A stretch of 5,976 nt of DNA from NCBI GenBank assembly GCA_905194315.1, contig CAJJRX010000052.1, forward strand, positions 1 to 5,976, written 5' to 3'. Below the pieces are notes generated by a model. That model saw nothing but the letters and a program-made list of their open reading frames with translations. It was not told the origin of the DNA and did no database searches. Positions 5,383 through 5,976 of this stretch are shown here, one piece after another. This DNA is from an uncultured Sutterella sp. GTDB lineage: Bacteria > Pseudomonadota > Gammaproteobacteria > Burkholderiales > Burkholderiaceae_F. The number at the start of each line of letters is the position of its first letter. Position 1 is the stretch's first letter. The translations under genes and the position numbers were made by a program.

Positions 5383-5889
5383 ATGTCGCTTGAGAGCTGC
5401 TTAAAGCATCTGGCCGCCTACGGCGCAGAGAGTCAGATCATCGAACTCGACCAGTCCTCGGCCACGGTGGAGCTTGCCGCTGAGGCGCTCGGCTGTCTGC
5501 CTGAGCACATCGCCAAGTCGCTTGCCTTTCTCGTGGGCGAGACGCCGGTTGTGGTGGTCGTGGCCGGAGACGCAAAGGTTGACAACAGCCGCTACAAAAA
5601 GACCTTTCACAAAAAGGCCAAAATGCTCTCCGCAGAGGAGACGCTCGAGAAAACCGGTCATCCGGTGGGCGGCGTCTGTCCGTTCGGCCTCAACGAAGGC
5701 GTGGAGCTTTACTTTGACTTGAGTCTGAAGCGCTTTGCCGGTGTAACGCTCTACCCGGCAGGCGGGAGCCGCAACAGCGCGGTGAAAACCACGCTCGACG
5801 AGATGCAGCGGCTCTGCGGCAATCCGCCGTGGGTCGACGTCTGCAAAGGCTGGCGGCCTGAGGAACGGGAAGCCGTAGCGATCGCGTAA
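5383..5889 (+). CDS. YbaK/EbsC family aminoacyl-tRNA deacylase
   Basis: A 168-residue cytosolic protein matching the YbaK/prolyl-tRNA-synthetase-associated domain along nearly its whole length. Recognisable blocks are AKSLAFL (44-50) with the invariant Lys45 of the active site, VVVVVAGDAKVD (56-67), the Lys-rich KKTFHKKAKMLSAEE (72-86), TGHPVGGVCPFGL (91-103) lining the substrate pocket, and YPAGGSRNSAV (124-134). Such proteins hydrolyse mischarged aminoacyl-tRNAs in trans, commonly Cys-, Ala- or Ser-tRNA species. The exact substrate cannot be read from sequence, so no gene symbol is assigned. Length is normal for the family. The start is fixed by the adjacent GGAGGTGAT. It stands as a single gene, divergent from mccA with over 900 bases between, and probably has no functional tie to sulfite respiration. 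Confidence 0.9.
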   Translation: MSLESCLKHLAAYGAESQIIELDQSSATVELAAEALGCLPEHIAKSLAFLVGETPVVVVVAGDAKVDNSRYKKTFHKKAKMLSAEETLEKTGHPVGGVCPFGLNEGVELYFDLSLKRFAGVTLYPAGGSRNSAVKTTLDEMQRLCGNPPWVDVCKGWRPEEREAVAIA

Positions 5890-5930
5890 ACGCTAAGCGC
5901 GGGGGCCGCTCAGAAAAAACAGAATCGGAT

Positions 5931-5959
5931 AGGGGAAGTGAGATTCCCCACTTGCCCCT
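5931..5959. repeat. Alternative hairpins after the YbaK-type gene
   Basis: Two mutually exclusive foldings share this stretch. GGGGAA/TTCCCC (5932-5937 and 5944-5949) is one. The other is a 10-bp stem AGGGG-AAGTG against CACTT-g-CCCCT (5931-5940 and 5949-5959) with one bulged G. No T-run follows on the plus strand. An A6 run at 5914-5919 would give U6 on the minus strand but is 12 bases past the stem. It may aid termination of a gene on either side, though not as a classical terminator. Confidence 0.4.
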
Positions 5960-5976
5960 TCCACACCACCCACCGT

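Overview
The window looks like chromosome of an anaerobically respiring, Gram-negative proteobacterium. Its most informative gene encodes an octaheme c-type cytochrome of the MccA/SirA dissimilatory sulfite reductase family: seven CXXCH sites plus one CX15CH site, behind a Sec signal peptide. The genes are GC-rich with strong codon bias, and a large AT-rich regulatory gap precedes the cytochrome gene. A host-associated betaproteobacterium such as a Sutterellaceae member would fit, but that is inference from gene content only.

Layout. On the minus strand, read right to left, are: mccA-like gene (4475-2517), a strong intrinsic terminator (about 2463-2425), a periplasmic single-domain rhodanese (2212-1658), a small four-helix DUF4418-type membrane protein (1614-1225), a hairpin/terminator (1206-1172), and the first 336 codons of an FtsX/MacB-type ABC permease (1009 to beyond position 1). 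On the plus strand a YbaK/EbsC-type trans-editing deacylase (5383-5889) diverges from mccA across a 907-base intergenic region.

The intergenic region 4476-5382 is the most structured non-coding part. It holds a folded mccA leader, a near-consensus FNR/CRP-family box (TTGAT-N4-ACCAA, 4707-4720), a 31-base interrupted palindrome (4780-4810), a tandem pair of 21-base direct repeats at 23-base period (4922-4965), a pyrimidine-rich tract, and a perfect 9-bp stem-loop just before the ybaK-like promoter.

How the genes may work together. MccA-type enzymes reduce sulfite to sulfide in the periplasm with a heme-copper active site. Rhodaneses move sulfane sulfur. The DUF4418 protein and the permease carry paired Cys/His/Met motifs predicted to lie outside the cytoplasmic membrane. 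The arrangement suggests a sulfite respiration enzyme next to a periplasmic sulfur- or metal-handling export module, possibly serving its copper site or its sulfur products. This link is inferred from adjacency. The partners expected for MccA (quinol dehydrogenase subunits, dedicated heme lyase) are not in the window.
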